Assembly: GCA_027924585.1 (NCBI GenBank)
Contig: BSBM01000191.1
Coordinates: forward strand, 2,976,001 to 3,040,000
Length of the DNA: 64,000 bases
Direction of reading: 5' to 3'
DNA from: Larix kaempferi
Taxonomy: Eukaryota > Streptophyta > Pinopsida > Pinales > Pinaceae
Shown: positions 1-8,975 of the stretch, piece after piece
Position numbering within the stretch: position 1 is the stretch's first letter
How the letters are laid out: each line of letters opens with the position of its first letter
Notes under the pieces: generated by a model
Databases searched by the model: none
What the model saw: the letters and a program-made list of their open reading frames with translations, nothing else
What the model was told of the DNA's origin: nothing
Made by a program: the position numbers and the translations under genes

Positions 1-420
1 GGGCGCTATTATATGTGGTCACCACAAAACCTTGCAAGAGCATCCCAGGACTTATTACAGGAACACATCCCAACCTATCGGATCTCCAGGGCGATATTAC
101 TTGTGGTCATGGAAAAACCTTGCAAGAGCATCCCAGGACTTATTACGAGCACACAGCTCAACCTATCGGATCTCCCAGGGCGCTATTATATGCCATAGGA
201 CAAAACCTAGAAAGAGCTTCTGCCAGATATCCCAGGGCGAAATTATATGCCATAGGAAAAACCTTGTAAGACTATCTGCAGATCTCCTAGGGCCAAATTA
301 TATGTCCTCCCAGAGCAAAACCTCGAAAGAGCATTTGCCAGATGTCCCAGGGCCAGATTACATGCCATAGGCAAAACCTCGAAAGACTATCTGCAAATTT
401 TCTAGGGCCAAATTATATGC
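1..420. repeat. Tandem repeat, unit about 60 bp, in the 3' region of the old minus-strand copia
   Basis: Six to seven degenerate copies of a roughly 60-bp unit recur with shared words such as CAAAACCTTGCAAGAGCAT and TATATGCCATAGG. No frame has coding features. On the minus strand the array lies downstream of the old copia RNase H (1,089-1,420), so it is probably in that element's 3' untranslated region. That element's 3' LTR must then lie left of the window. Confidence 0.7.
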
Positions 421-1060
421 TCATCTGCACAACCTGATCCACGGCCACAGAGTATCAACCTGATACTCACCATACATCATCTTGATGTATACATGATCAT
501 CCTGATCATCATCACTGCAACATCTTGCTGCATGTCATCTGGAGCAACATCTTGAAGCTCGTCATCCATGATCATCCTGATCACATAATGCATCTACCTG
601 ATGCATACCAAATATCGACCTGATACATATCATCATACATGATCCACCTGATCATACAATGAATCCACCTGATACAAATACAAAAACATGATCCACCTGA
701 TCATACCTGATACATATCAACATACATGATCTACCTGATCATACACAGTATCCACTTGATACATATACAGATACATGGTCCAAGCATCCAACATGATGCA
801 TATACAAAACATATACAAATGATCCTACTGATCATATCCAGCATCCAACATGATGCGTACATACATATACATATAAATGATCCAACTGATCATATCCAGC
901 ATCCAACATGATGCGTACATACATATACATATAAATGATCCAATTGATCATACCAGCATCCTCCTGATGCATATACAAAGCAGTAGCTGGAGCATCGTCC
1001 CGATGCTCATCATCCAGCACTTACATCCACATCCATGTGAAGGACCCTCCTTCCAACATG
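421..1060. repeat. Short-period degenerate repeats rich in TGATCA palindromes
   Basis: About 25-60 bp modules repeat the words ATGATCCACCTGATCATAC and CATCCAACATGATGC, so TGATCA palindromes recur throughout. Open frames here follow the repeat period and show no protein-family similarity. The array continues the 3' non-coding region of the old minus-strand copia and parallels the GATGAT-rich arrays of the younger element at 6,540-7,740, without being the same sequence. Confidence 0.65.
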
Positions 1061-1088
1061 CTTGGAATGGCTTCTACAAATGTGTCCA

Positions 1089-1420
1089 TCACTTCTTCCT
1101 AGAAGTGTCATCAATCTGAAGAACACCAAGCCTCTCCCTAAAGTACTCGAACTTCACCCTGGCTAGTGGCTTTGTCAGCACATCTGCAATCTGCTCGTCC
1201 ATCGCAATGTATAGGAGCTTCACAACTCCTCTCTGCACTATATCCCTGATATAGTGATATTTGATCTCTATGTATTTTGACCTGTCATGAAACACTGGGT
1301 TCTTGGACAGCTTCACACAACTCTGGTTATCACAAAAGATACCAGTAGCATCCAACGGGAGATCAAATAACTCAGACAGTAGCTTTCGAAGCCATACTAC
1401 CTCACAACTAGCTGAACAGA
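1089..1420 (-). pseudogene. Old copia pol, RNase H C-terminal part (interrupted)
   Basis: The minus-strand reading gives the copia RNase H end: a CDNQSC motif, then NPVFHDRSKYIEIKYHYIRD and a DVLTKPLARVKFEYFRERLG tail, ending at a stop at 1,089-1,091. It closely parallels the tail of the younger copia (6,200-6,466). The upstream half of the same domain resumes at 8,387, beyond the younger insertion. The reading frame crosses the ACAGA target site coherently on both sides, which shows that this RNase H was split by the insertion. Confidence 0.9.
1416..1420. other. Target site duplication ACAGA (partner at 8,382-8,386)
   Basis: ACAGA immediately precedes the 5' LTR and immediately follows the 3' LTR. 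Five bases is the usual target duplication length for copia integrase. The target lies inside the RNase H codons of the older minus-strand copia. Confidence 0.95.
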
Positions 1421-1923
1421 TGTTGAATATTGTAACTTCTAAGAATATTATATTTGTACATTATTACTCCGGAGATGTTTCATCCCTCCAAGGCAATTCT
1501 ATTATGTATCCGGAGATGTTTATTCCTCCTATGGTGTGTGGGAACTAGGGTTATTAGACCCACCATGTGGGGGTCGGCCCTGAGTTTATATTTTAGGGGT
1601 TATTAGACTTCTCAAGTAGAGGTAGGCCCCATTAGGGTTTTTGGTCAGTTGGGATCTAGTATAAATAGAGGAGAGGAGCTCTTCATTTGACACACACTCA
1701 CAACTCAGAAAAGTAGCACACTTGTGTCTGGGAGGTCTGTCTGGAAGATAGAGAAGGAGGACAAGTCTTGGAGCACATCTTGTATTTTGGTTGATCATCT
1801 TATTGAGGAAAGCTTTGCTAGGTTTTCTACCCCATGAGGGTTTCCCAGGGTAATTTCTGTGTCTATCTTGTGATTATGTTTCTTTCAGTGATCTTGCTAG
1901 TCTATTTGGTTTAAAACTTAACA
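1421..1923 (+). repeat. 5' LTR of the younger copia
   Basis: The LTR runs from TGTTGAATAT to ACTTAACA and matches 7,879-8,381 over its full length. Its U3 part carries two modules built on TTATTAGAC followed by a GG(T)CGGCCC-like word (about 1,549-1,583 and 1,598-1,630), upstream of the TATA box at 1,660. The nested older LTR at 11,372-12,028 has four related modules. Confidence 0.96.
1660..1667 (+). promoter_or_regulatory. TATA box of the copia LTR promoter
   Basis: TATAAATA lies in the middle of the LTR, with the same motif at 8,118-8,125 in the 3' LTR. Position and context fit the U3/R boundary of a plant copia promoter. The transcription start was not determined. Confidence 0.75.
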
Positions 1924-1936
1924 TGGTATCAGAGCT
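1924..1936 (+). other. Primer binding site, initiator Met tRNA
   Basis: TGGTATCAGAGCT follows the LTR terminal CA with no spacer. This is the standard plant copia primer site, complementary to the 3' end of initiator methionine tRNA. Confidence 0.95.
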
Positions 1937-2005
1937 AGCCTGAATAGGACATCTTTCACAAGGTAAGAATATCTCTCTCTCTCTCCGGTGAAAATTAGGG
2001 TTTAT

Positions 2006-2321
2006 GCAAAAAGTTGGTATTGTTGAATTCTGATTACATGGCTGGATAACCCTTCTCAAAACCAATCTTTTGAGCCCTAGATCGAACTTTTTGGTTGGGT
2101 AGAACTCCGAGAAAGTCAAACCCTAGTTTTACCAAAAGTGCAATAAACTGGAAATTGGTTTCTGCAAAAAGTTGGTATTGTTGAATTCTGATTACATGGC
2201 TGGATAGCCCTTCTCAAAACCAATCTTTTGAGCCCTAGATCGAACTTTTTGGTTGGGTAGAACTCCGGGAAAGTCAAACCCTAGTTTTACCAAAAGTGCG
2301 ATAAACCAGAAATTCTGTCCC
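2006..2321 (+). repeat. 158-bp tandem duplication in the copia leader
   Basis: The block beginning GCAAAAAGTTGGTATTGTTG at 2,006 recurs at 2,164 with few changes, including the word TTTTTGGTTGGG and the shared ending CAAACCCTAGTTTTACC. It lies between the primer site and gag. The old copia leader also has a duplicated block with the same word on the minus strand (10,225-10,530), so leader duplication recurs in this group. Confidence 0.9.
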
Positions 2322-2353
2322 AGGATCCGGAAAATTAAAAGGGTTAAAGTTTC

Positions 2354-2400
2354 CAGGTAAGTACTATTCTATCTCTTGTCTCTTGGACTCCCCCAAGAGA
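2354..2400 (+). promoter_or_regulatory. Leader splice-donor consensus and hairpin before gag
   Basis: CAG|GTAAGT (2,354-2,362) is a perfect plant 5' splice site. At 2,379-2,386 and 2,393-2,400 an eight-pair stem (TCTCTTGG/CCAAGAGA) with a 6-nt loop ends two bases before the gag ATG at 2,403. Either could influence splicing, packaging or translation of the genomic RNA. No function has been shown here. Confidence 0.5.
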
Positions 2401-2402
2401 AG

Positions 2403-3656
2403 ATGTCTCCAAGCACTAAGCTTGAAGACAAGTTAGAAGGTATAGAGAATTTCTGGGCATGGAAATACAGAATTGGTCTCATTCTTGAAGAGAATGATCT
2501 TGCTCAGTACATCAAGGATGAAGTTACAGAACCTGAAGGAGATGAAGCCAAAGAGAAGCAAAGAAAGGATTTGATTAGGGCAAAGAGAATCATAGCTGAT
2601 TATATTAAAGACCACTTGATTCCCCAAGTGGCTTCCAAGAAAAATCCAAAGGAAATGTATGATGCCCTAGGAAGAATGTATGAGGGAAAGAACATCAATA
2701 GGAAAATGAACCTAAGAACTCAGTTGAAGAGTACCAAGATGAACAAAGGAGAATCCATTCAAGACTACTTCTCAAGGGTCTCCCAAATCAAGGAGCAACT
2801 AGATGCCATTGGTGATACTCTTGATGAAGATGAACTTGTGATGACTGCTCTAAATGGCCTCACTAGACCTTGGGAGTCATTTATACAAACTATGTGTGCC
2901 CGAAAAGAAAGTATGAAGTTTGATGTAGTATGGGAGGATTGTGTTCAAGAAGAGGCTAGGGTAGCCAACAGAGAAGCACTTCTCAAGGAGGATGACCAAG
3001 CTTTGGCTACTCACACCAAGAGAAGAAGAATGGGTCACTTCAAGAAAGTTGACCACAAAGGATCTCAAAACTTCTCTAAATTTAAAAGGAGTAGAGGACC
3101 CAATCCAGTAAGAGATCTCTCCACAGTTCAGTGTTACAATTGTCTTAAACTAGGACACATTGCCAGATCTTGTCCTTCACAAAAGAAGAAGAAGTTTGCA
3201 CACAAAAGACACCATGCACATGTGGCAGAAGATGATAGTGAAGAAGAAGAAGAAGAAGAAGAAGAAGAAGAAGAAGAGGAAGAGGAAAGGCCTCGAAGGA
3301 AAAGATCTAAAGTAAAGAAAGAAGATCCAGAAGAATATGTACTATTCTCTGCACTCTCTGGATCTGTATCTCCTGGAGAAGACTCATGGCTCATTGATAG
3401 TGGTGCTTCTAAGCACATGACAAGTCAAAGAAAGACTTTTTCAAATCTTGAAGAAAAGTCTTCTACACAAAAGGTATCTTTAGGAGATGATTACCAATAT
3501 CCCATCAAGGGGATTGGTGAAGCAAGCTACAAGCTAGATTCTAGAACACCCTTGAAGATGAAAGAAATTTTATATGTGCCAGGATTGAAGAAGAACCTAC
3601 TCTCTATCTCAGCACTAGATAAGAAAGGTTTTAGAGTTGCCTTCATAGATGGTTAA
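2403..3656 (+). pseudogene. Copia gag-protease segment ending at a nonsense codon
   Basis: ATG at 2,403 gives the typical gag start (KLEGIENFWAWKYRIGLILE), preferred over an upstream non-ATG opening in the same frame. In order there follow the UBN2-type gag helical region, a CCHC knuckle (CYNCLKLGHIARSC, 3,132-3,173), a run of about 17-19 Glu codons encoded by a GAA microsatellite (3,238-3,290), and the aspartic protease motif LIDSGASKHMT (about 3,390-3,422). TAA at 3,654-3,656 interrupts the frame where family logic expects GAA. The same frame resumes immediately, so this looks like a G-to-T nonsense change. Programmed readthrough is possible, but its position after the protease active site makes that less likely. 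Confidence 0.92.
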
Positions 3657-5881
3657 GTACTTATGTGGCCCAAAGGAAAATCTATTGAAGATGCAGTTGT
3701 CATTGGTGAAGAGGAAGGAGGCCTTTATAAGCTCAAGGGACATCCAGAAGTTGCCCTTGCTCATGAAACATCTAGCCCCATTGATCTATGGCACAGAAGA
3801 TTAGCTCACATTAACTATAAAGCCGTACCCTATGTAAGCAAGGTGGTCATAGGTTTACCAGAATTAAAGGTTGATCATAATGGCTCATGCAAAGGATGTG
3901 AAAAAGGGAAGAATATCAAGAACCCTTTTCCAAAAAGTGAAACAAAGACTAAGAACATTTTGGAGCTAATACATTCAGATGTATGTGGACCAATGCCCAC
4001 GACTTCCCTAAGTGGTTTTGAATACTATCTCTCATTCATTGACGACTATTCAAGGAAGACATGGATATACTTTCTAAAAGGTAAGAATGAAGTTTTTGGA
4101 AAATTCAAAGAGTTCAAGGCCTTAATAGAAAATCTCTCAAAAAAGAAAATCAAGATTCTCAGAACAGATAATGGGGGAGAATATACTTCAAAGAATTTTG
4201 AAGACTTTTGTAAGGAAGCTGGAATCAAGAGGGAACTAACCACTCCCTACAATCCCCAACAAAATGGGGTGGCTAAAAGAAAGAATAGAACCATAATGGA
4301 AGCTGTAAAAACTATGATACATGATCAAGATATACCTATGTATTTATGGGTTGAAGCAGCTAGGACAGCAGTCTATGTGCAGAATAGACTTTCCCATAGT
4401 GCTCTTGAATTCAAAACTCCAGAAGAAGTGTTCACAGGAAAGAAGCCTGAGGTAAGTCATCTCAAAATATTTGGTTGTCCTGTGTACATTCAAATTCCAA
4501 AAGAAAAGAGAACCAAGTTGGATCCTTCTGGTAAGAAGGGAATATTTGTTGGATACTGTGAATCATCCAAAGCCTTCAGAATTTACATACCAGGTTTTCA
4601 TCATATGGAAATAAGTAGAGATGTAACATTTGATGAAGAAGCAGCTCTCAAGAAATCCAGGAAGTGTCAACTTGAAGAAATCTATGAAGAAGATACACCT
4701 CCTAGAATCACAGAAGCTGTGCACATTCCTGAAGATGATACTCCAGAGGATCATGACATGATAGAACCACAAGAACGCCCTATTTCAGATTTATCTAGGA
4801 AAAGAAGGCCAGCATGGGCTAGAGACATTATTCAAGGAGCTGAAAGATATGAAGCTCCTGAAGGCTCCACTAGAGAAAGAAAGAAACCAAAGCTAGTATC
4901 CAACTATGTAGCCTTGATGTGTGATCTTGTGGATCAACATCCTACTAGCTATGAAGAGGCAGCTCAAAAGGAAGAATGGGTAGAAGCAATGACAGAAGAA
5001 TATCAGTCAATAATGAAAAATGATGTTTGGGATATAGTTCCCAAACCAAAAGATAAAAGTGTGGTTTCTTCCAAATGGATTTTTAAGATAAAACATGCTG
5101 CAGATGGTAGCATTGAAAAATATAAGGCAAGATTTGTAGCCCAAGGATTCTCTCAGAAAGAGGGAATTGACTATGAAGAAACATTTGCACCAGTTGCTAG
5201 GTATACTTCAATTAGAACTATCATGGCACTTGCATCTATGATGAAGTGGAAACTACATCAAATGGATGTTAAGACAACTTTTCTGAATGGTGTAATTGAA
5301 GAAGAAGTGTACATAGAGCAACCACAAGGGTTTGAGGTTAAAGATGGGAGAACTCATGTATGCAAATTGAAAAATGCATTATATGGATTAAAGCAAGCTC
5401 CCAGAGCTTGGTACAGAAGAATTGATAATTTCTTAACAAGCATGGGCTTTACCAAGAGTAAAGCTGACCCTAATCTTTATCTTAAGGTAATGAATGATGA
5501 ACCAGTTATACTACTATTATATGTAGATGATCTATTTCTAACTGGAAATGAGAAACATATTATTGAATGCAAGAAGAAGCTTTCTTCAGAATTCGAGATG
5601 AAAGATCTCGGATTAATGCACTACTTCTTAGGTCTAGAAGTATGGAAAGAACCAAAAGGAATCTTTCTAAATCAAGGTAAGTATGCTGTGGAGATTCTAA
5701 AAAGATTTGATATGTTGGAGTGTAAAGCCATGGCCACTCCCATGGACTCCAACTTGAAGTTATTAATTAATGACACATCAGAATTAGTGGACATAACTCT
5801 ATATAGACAAATCATTGGGTCTTTAATGTATTTAACAAATATTAGGCCAGATATATGCTTTGCCGTAAATACCCTGAGTCA
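3657..5881 (+). pseudogene. Copia pol: integrase and reverse transcriptase
   Basis: In frame with gag. The integrase zinc region has HRRLAH (about 3,791) and CKGCEKGK (about 3,887). The catalytic core follows with HSDVCGPM and RTDNGGEYTS. At 4,275-4,277 the residue normally Glu in the third catalytic position (NGVAERKN context) is Lys (AAA). RT follows with WIFKIKHAADGSIEKYKAR, a QMDVKTTFLNG block and the catalytic YVDD at 5,520-5,531. The frame is lost near 5,881: about five codons expected between NTLSQ and RKVHL are missing and the frame shifts. The product would therefore lack a functional integrase even without the stops. Confidence 0.93.
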
Positions 5882-6466
5882 AGAAAGGTTCACTTAATAG
5901 CTGCAAAGCATGTGATGAGGTACCTAAAGGGTACTTTAGATTTTGGTCTATATTATCTTAGAAATCATGAACTCAATTTACATGGTTACTTAGACTCTGA
6001 TTGGGCAGGAAGTATCTCAGACAGAAAGAGTACATCAGGTGGATGCTATGGTATTAGATCTGCCATGATCTCATGGTTCAACAAGAAACAATCCAGTGTG
6101 GCTCTCAGTACTGCTGAAGCAGAATACATAGCTGCCTGCTCCGCTAGCTGTGAAGCAGTATGGCTTTGAAAACTATTATCTGGAATATTTGATTTAGAGA
6201 TGGATCCCACTGTGATCATGTGTGACAATCAAAGTTGCATCAAAATGACAGAAAATCCTGTATTCCACGATAAATCAAAACACATAGAGATCCGATACTT
6301 TTACATACGAGACATGGTGCAGAGAGGAGCTATCAAACTCAAATATATAAGTACTGAAGAACAAGTTGTTGATATATTAACCAAACCCCAGTCTCGTGTG
6401 AAATTTGAACACTTCCGAGACAAGCTTGGTGTAGCTCTAAAAGACCCTCCTCGAAAGGGGGAGTAG
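5882..6466 (+). pseudogene. Copia pol: RNase H, shifted frame, with internal stop
   Basis: After the deletion the coding frame continues in another phase with KHVMRYLKGT, the RNase H motifs GYLDSDWAG and DRKSTSGG, and ALSTAEAEYIAACS. TGA at 6,167-6,169 follows AVWL where sister sequences have Arg (CGA), a change typical of CpG decay. The frame then continues with MCDNQSCIKM and ends LTKPQSRVKFEHFRDKLG to TAG at 6,464. The homologous tail of the old element (1,089-1,420) confirms the expected order. Confidence 0.92.
6454..6463 (+). other. Second, internal polypurine-tract-like run at the pol stop
   Basis: AAAGGGGGAG sits directly before the pol stop codon and closely resembles the real polypurine tract (AAGGGGGAG, 7,870-7,878). 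In compact copia elements the tract lies at this place. Here about 1.4 kb of tandem repeats separates the two. Confidence 0.6.
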
Positions 6467-6539
6467 TATCGTCACTAATGATGAGGATACATGTTTACCA
6501 CTCTTAGTTATTTATGCTTATTTAGATTTAGACTTCTTA

Positions 6540-6760
6540 CAACACTTACACTATTTTTTTTCTTTTACTTTGATGATACATGTTTTGATGATGAGGATAC
6601 ATGTTTTGATGATTTATGTATTGATGAGAATACATGCTTTGATGATATATGTATTGATGAGGATGCACGATATATGTATATGTGCTTTGATGCATTGATG
6701 AGAATACATATTTTAGTGATGTACTTGTATGAATGAGGATACTAGTATCTATATTGATGT
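6540..6760 (+). repeat. Degenerate 20-27 bp GATGAT/ATACATG repeats, copia 3' region
   Basis: Repeats of TTTTGATGATGAGGATACATG with variants follow the pol stop. Open frames here merely mirror the period. This is the first block of the composite repeat region between pol and the polypurine tract. Confidence 0.75.
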
Positions 6761-7460
6761 GGGGATTGGATCATCCCTGGACTTCGGTCCTAAAGTGAGC
6801 CGTAGACATATGTCTTCGAGAATGGAGTCCTTAGTGGACAAGTGAGGATTAAGTCATCCTTGGACATAGTCCTAAATGTACGATGAGGATTAAGTCATCC
6901 TTGGACATCGTCCTAAATGTACGGTGAGGATTAATTCATCCTTGGACATCGTCCTAAATGTGCGGTGAGGATTAATTCATCCTTGGACATGGTCCTAAAT
7001 GTACGTTGAGGATTAAGTCATCCTTGGACATGGTCCTAAATGTACGGTGAGGATTAAGTCATCCTTGGACATGGTCTTAAATGTACGGTTGAGGATTAAG
7101 TCATCCTTGGACATGGTCCTAAATGTACGGTTGAGGATTAAGTCATCCTTGGACATGGTCCTAAAGGTACGGTTGAGGATTAAGTCATCCTTGGACATAG
7201 TCCTAAATGTACGGTGGGGATTGGATCATCCCCGGACTTTGGTCCTTTGAATTGAGCCGTAGACAAGATGTCTCCGAAAATAAAATCCTGAGTGAACAAG
7301 TAAGGGGATTGGATTGTCCTTGGACTTTGGTCCCTTTGAATTGAGATGTAGACAAGATGTCTTCGAAAATAAAATCTTGAGTGAACAAGTAAGGGGATTG
7401 GATCATCCTCGGACTTTGGTCCCTTGAATTGAGCCGTAGGCATGAGGTCTCCGAAAATTG
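6757..7460 (+). repeat. Composite tandem array: 41-bp units flanked by about 90-bp units
   Basis: About nine 41-42 bp units (GAGGATTAAGTCATCCTTGG core, 6,843-7,215) are bracketed by longer units (6,757-6,842; 7,216-7,460) that start with a related GGGATTGGATCATCC word and add a GAGCCGTAGAC...TCTCCGAAAAT part. Shared short words suggest growth by amplification of one ancestral module. The array lacks spacers of unique sequence, so it is not CRISPR-like, and it has no coding content. Confidence 0.85.
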
Positions 7461-7465
7461 AATTA

Positions 7466-7740
7466 TAGGACTGTATCGTCCCTGGACCTCAGTTCAAAAA
7501 GGTACATGGTAGGACTGGATCGTCCTTGGACCTCGGTTCAAAAGGTACATGAGCACGATTGATCATCCTATAATATGATCGTGTGATGATGATGTTGATG
7601 ATCGTGTGATGACGATGCTGATGATCGTGAGATGACGATGCTGATGATCGTATGATGATGATGCTGATGATCGTATGATGATGATGCTGATAATGATGAT
7701 GCTGATGATCGTGTGATGACAATAACTATGATGTTGATGT
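7466..7740 (+). repeat. 42-bp and 24-bp repeats ending the copia 3' region
   Basis: Two copies of a unit starting AGGACTGGATCGTCC are followed by a run of GATGATCGTGTGATGATGATGCT-type units (7,575-7,725). The latter create spurious His-rich frames on the minus strand. From 7,741 to 7,868 no repeat or gene is seen. Confidence 0.75.
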
Positions 7741-7869
7741 TCCAGTAACTAGTTGAGTTACTAATAATGATGTATTGAAGAAAGCTTCCGATGATATAGA
7801 GATGTATCATGTATGATGTAGATGATGACTCCTTACTCCTGCATATACTGTTATAATATCCTTCTCGTT

Positions 7870-7878
7870 AAGGGGGAG
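7870..7878 (+). other. Polypurine tract of the younger copia
   Basis: AAGGGGGAG directly abuts the TG of the 3' LTR. This is the expected plus-strand primer position. Confidence 0.92.
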
Positions 7879-8381
7879 TGTTGAATATTGTAACTTCTAA
7901 GAATATTATATTTGTACATTATGACTCCGGAGATGTTTCATCCCTCCGAGGCAATTCTATTATGTATCTGGAGATGTTTATTCCTCCAATGGTGTGTGGG
8001 AACTAAGGTTATTAGACCCACCATGTGGGGGTCGGCCCTGAGTTTATATTTTAGGGGTTATTAGACTTCTCAAGTAGAGGTCGGCCCCATTACGGTTTTT
8101 GGTCAGTTGGGATCTAGTATAAATAGAGGAGAGGAGCTCCTCATTTGACACACACTCACAACTCAGAAAAGTAGCGCACTTGTGTCTGGGAGGTCTGTCT
8201 GGAAGATAGAGAAGGAGGACAAGTCTTGGAGCACATCTTGTATTTTGGTTGATCATCTTATTGAGGAAAGCTTTGCTGGGTTTTCTACCCCATGAGGGTT
8301 TCCCAGGGTAATTTCTGTGTCTATCTTGTGATTATGTTTCTTTCAGTGATCTTGCTAGTCTATTTGGTTTAAAACTTAACA
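7879..8381 (+). repeat. 3' LTR of the younger copia
   Basis: 503 bp, collinear with 1,421-1,923 and differing by about ten substitutions. The TATA box is at 8,118-8,125. The downstream target duplication ACAGA starts at 8,382. Confidence 0.96.
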
Positions 8382-8386
8382 ACAGA

Positions 8387-8650
8387 CTGCAACATACTCT
8401 GCCTCAGCTGTACTCAGTGTTACGCAGGACTGCTTCCTACTAAACTAAGAGATCACACCTGATCCCATACTGAAGCAACATCCAGATGTGCTCTTCCTAT
8501 CTACAGCACTGCTAGCCCAATCTGAATCAACATAACCCTGCAGGTTAAACTTTTGATTCTCTTCATATTTGAGCCCATAATCCACTGTACCCTTTAGGTA
8601 CCTCAGAACATGCTTTACAACAACCAAGTGAACACTCCTCGGATCATTCT
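8387..8650 (-). pseudogene. Old copia RNase H, N-terminal part
   Basis: The minus strand reads VVVKHVLRYLKGTVDYGLKY, GYVDSDWASSAVDRKSTSGC and, after a TAG where Trp is expected, FSRKQ...LSTAEAEYVAV up to the insertion point. The homologous tail lies at 1,089-1,420. Confidence 0.9.
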
Positions 8651-8784
8651 AGATAAGTAGCAATGGAATGTTGTACAATGCCATAGGACACTTACCCATG
8701 TATATTAGTAGTATACTATTCATCAATGCAACTATTCTAATATGCATAATACACAACCTAATTCTAGGAACATAAGCATATACA

Positions 8785-8975
8785 TCATTGAATAACATTA
8801 TGTAAGAAATGACAATTCAAATACTTATCTTTGTTTGGTTGCTGGGTGGACTCCCTCTGAATCTTTGCAACTCCATTCTGATGTGGATTGTGAGAAGTGA
8901 TCAACTCCCTCTGAATATCTGCATCCTTGTAGAAACTACTGAAGTGTGCTCCTTTGCTTTCTTGCAGGAACAACT
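8785..8975 (-). pseudogene. Old copia integrase core fragment
   Basis: The minus strand reads FSSFYKDADIQRELITSHNP then HQNGVAK, matching the end of the copia integrase catalytic core of the younger element (4,190-4,280). At 8,873-8,875 the normally Glu third catalytic residue is Lys (AAG), as in the younger element. The following segment repeats a CAAAGATTCAGAGGGAGT-like word and then loses homology. Confidence 0.8.

Larger units (their letters stand above)
1421..8381 (+). mobile_element. Complete Ty1/copia LTR retrotransposon (6,961 bp, defective)
   Basis: The element has TG...CA LTRs of 503 bp each, an initiator-Met-tRNA primer binding site directly after the 5' LTR, gag-protease-integrase-RT-RNase H in copia order, and a polypurine tract directly before the 3' LTR. 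The 5-bp target duplication ACAGA flanks it. The LTRs differ at about ten of 503 positions with no indel (my hand count), suggesting a fairly recent insertion. Three lesions break the single long frame: a nonsense codon at 3,654, an indel near 5,881 and a nonsense codon at 6,167. Two unusual non-coding regions are present: a duplicated leader (2,006-2,321) and a 1.4-kb tandem-repeat region between pol and the polypurine tract. Confidence 0.97.

Noticed and set aside
3134-3418. Poly-Ser minus-strand frame
   Set aside because: Antisense shadow of the GAA-coded poly-Glu tract in gag.
3654-3656. Programmed gag-pol stop readthrough
   Set aside because: The stop lies after the protease active site, not at a gag-pol boundary, and a single G-to-T change explains it. 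Not fully excluded.
6843-7215. CRISPR-like array
   Set aside because: The 41-bp units are contiguous without unique spacers, degenerate, and inside a plant retrotransposon.
7489-7810. His-rich minus-strand open frames
   Set aside because: They are direct translations of GATGATCGT-type repeats in the copia 3' region.
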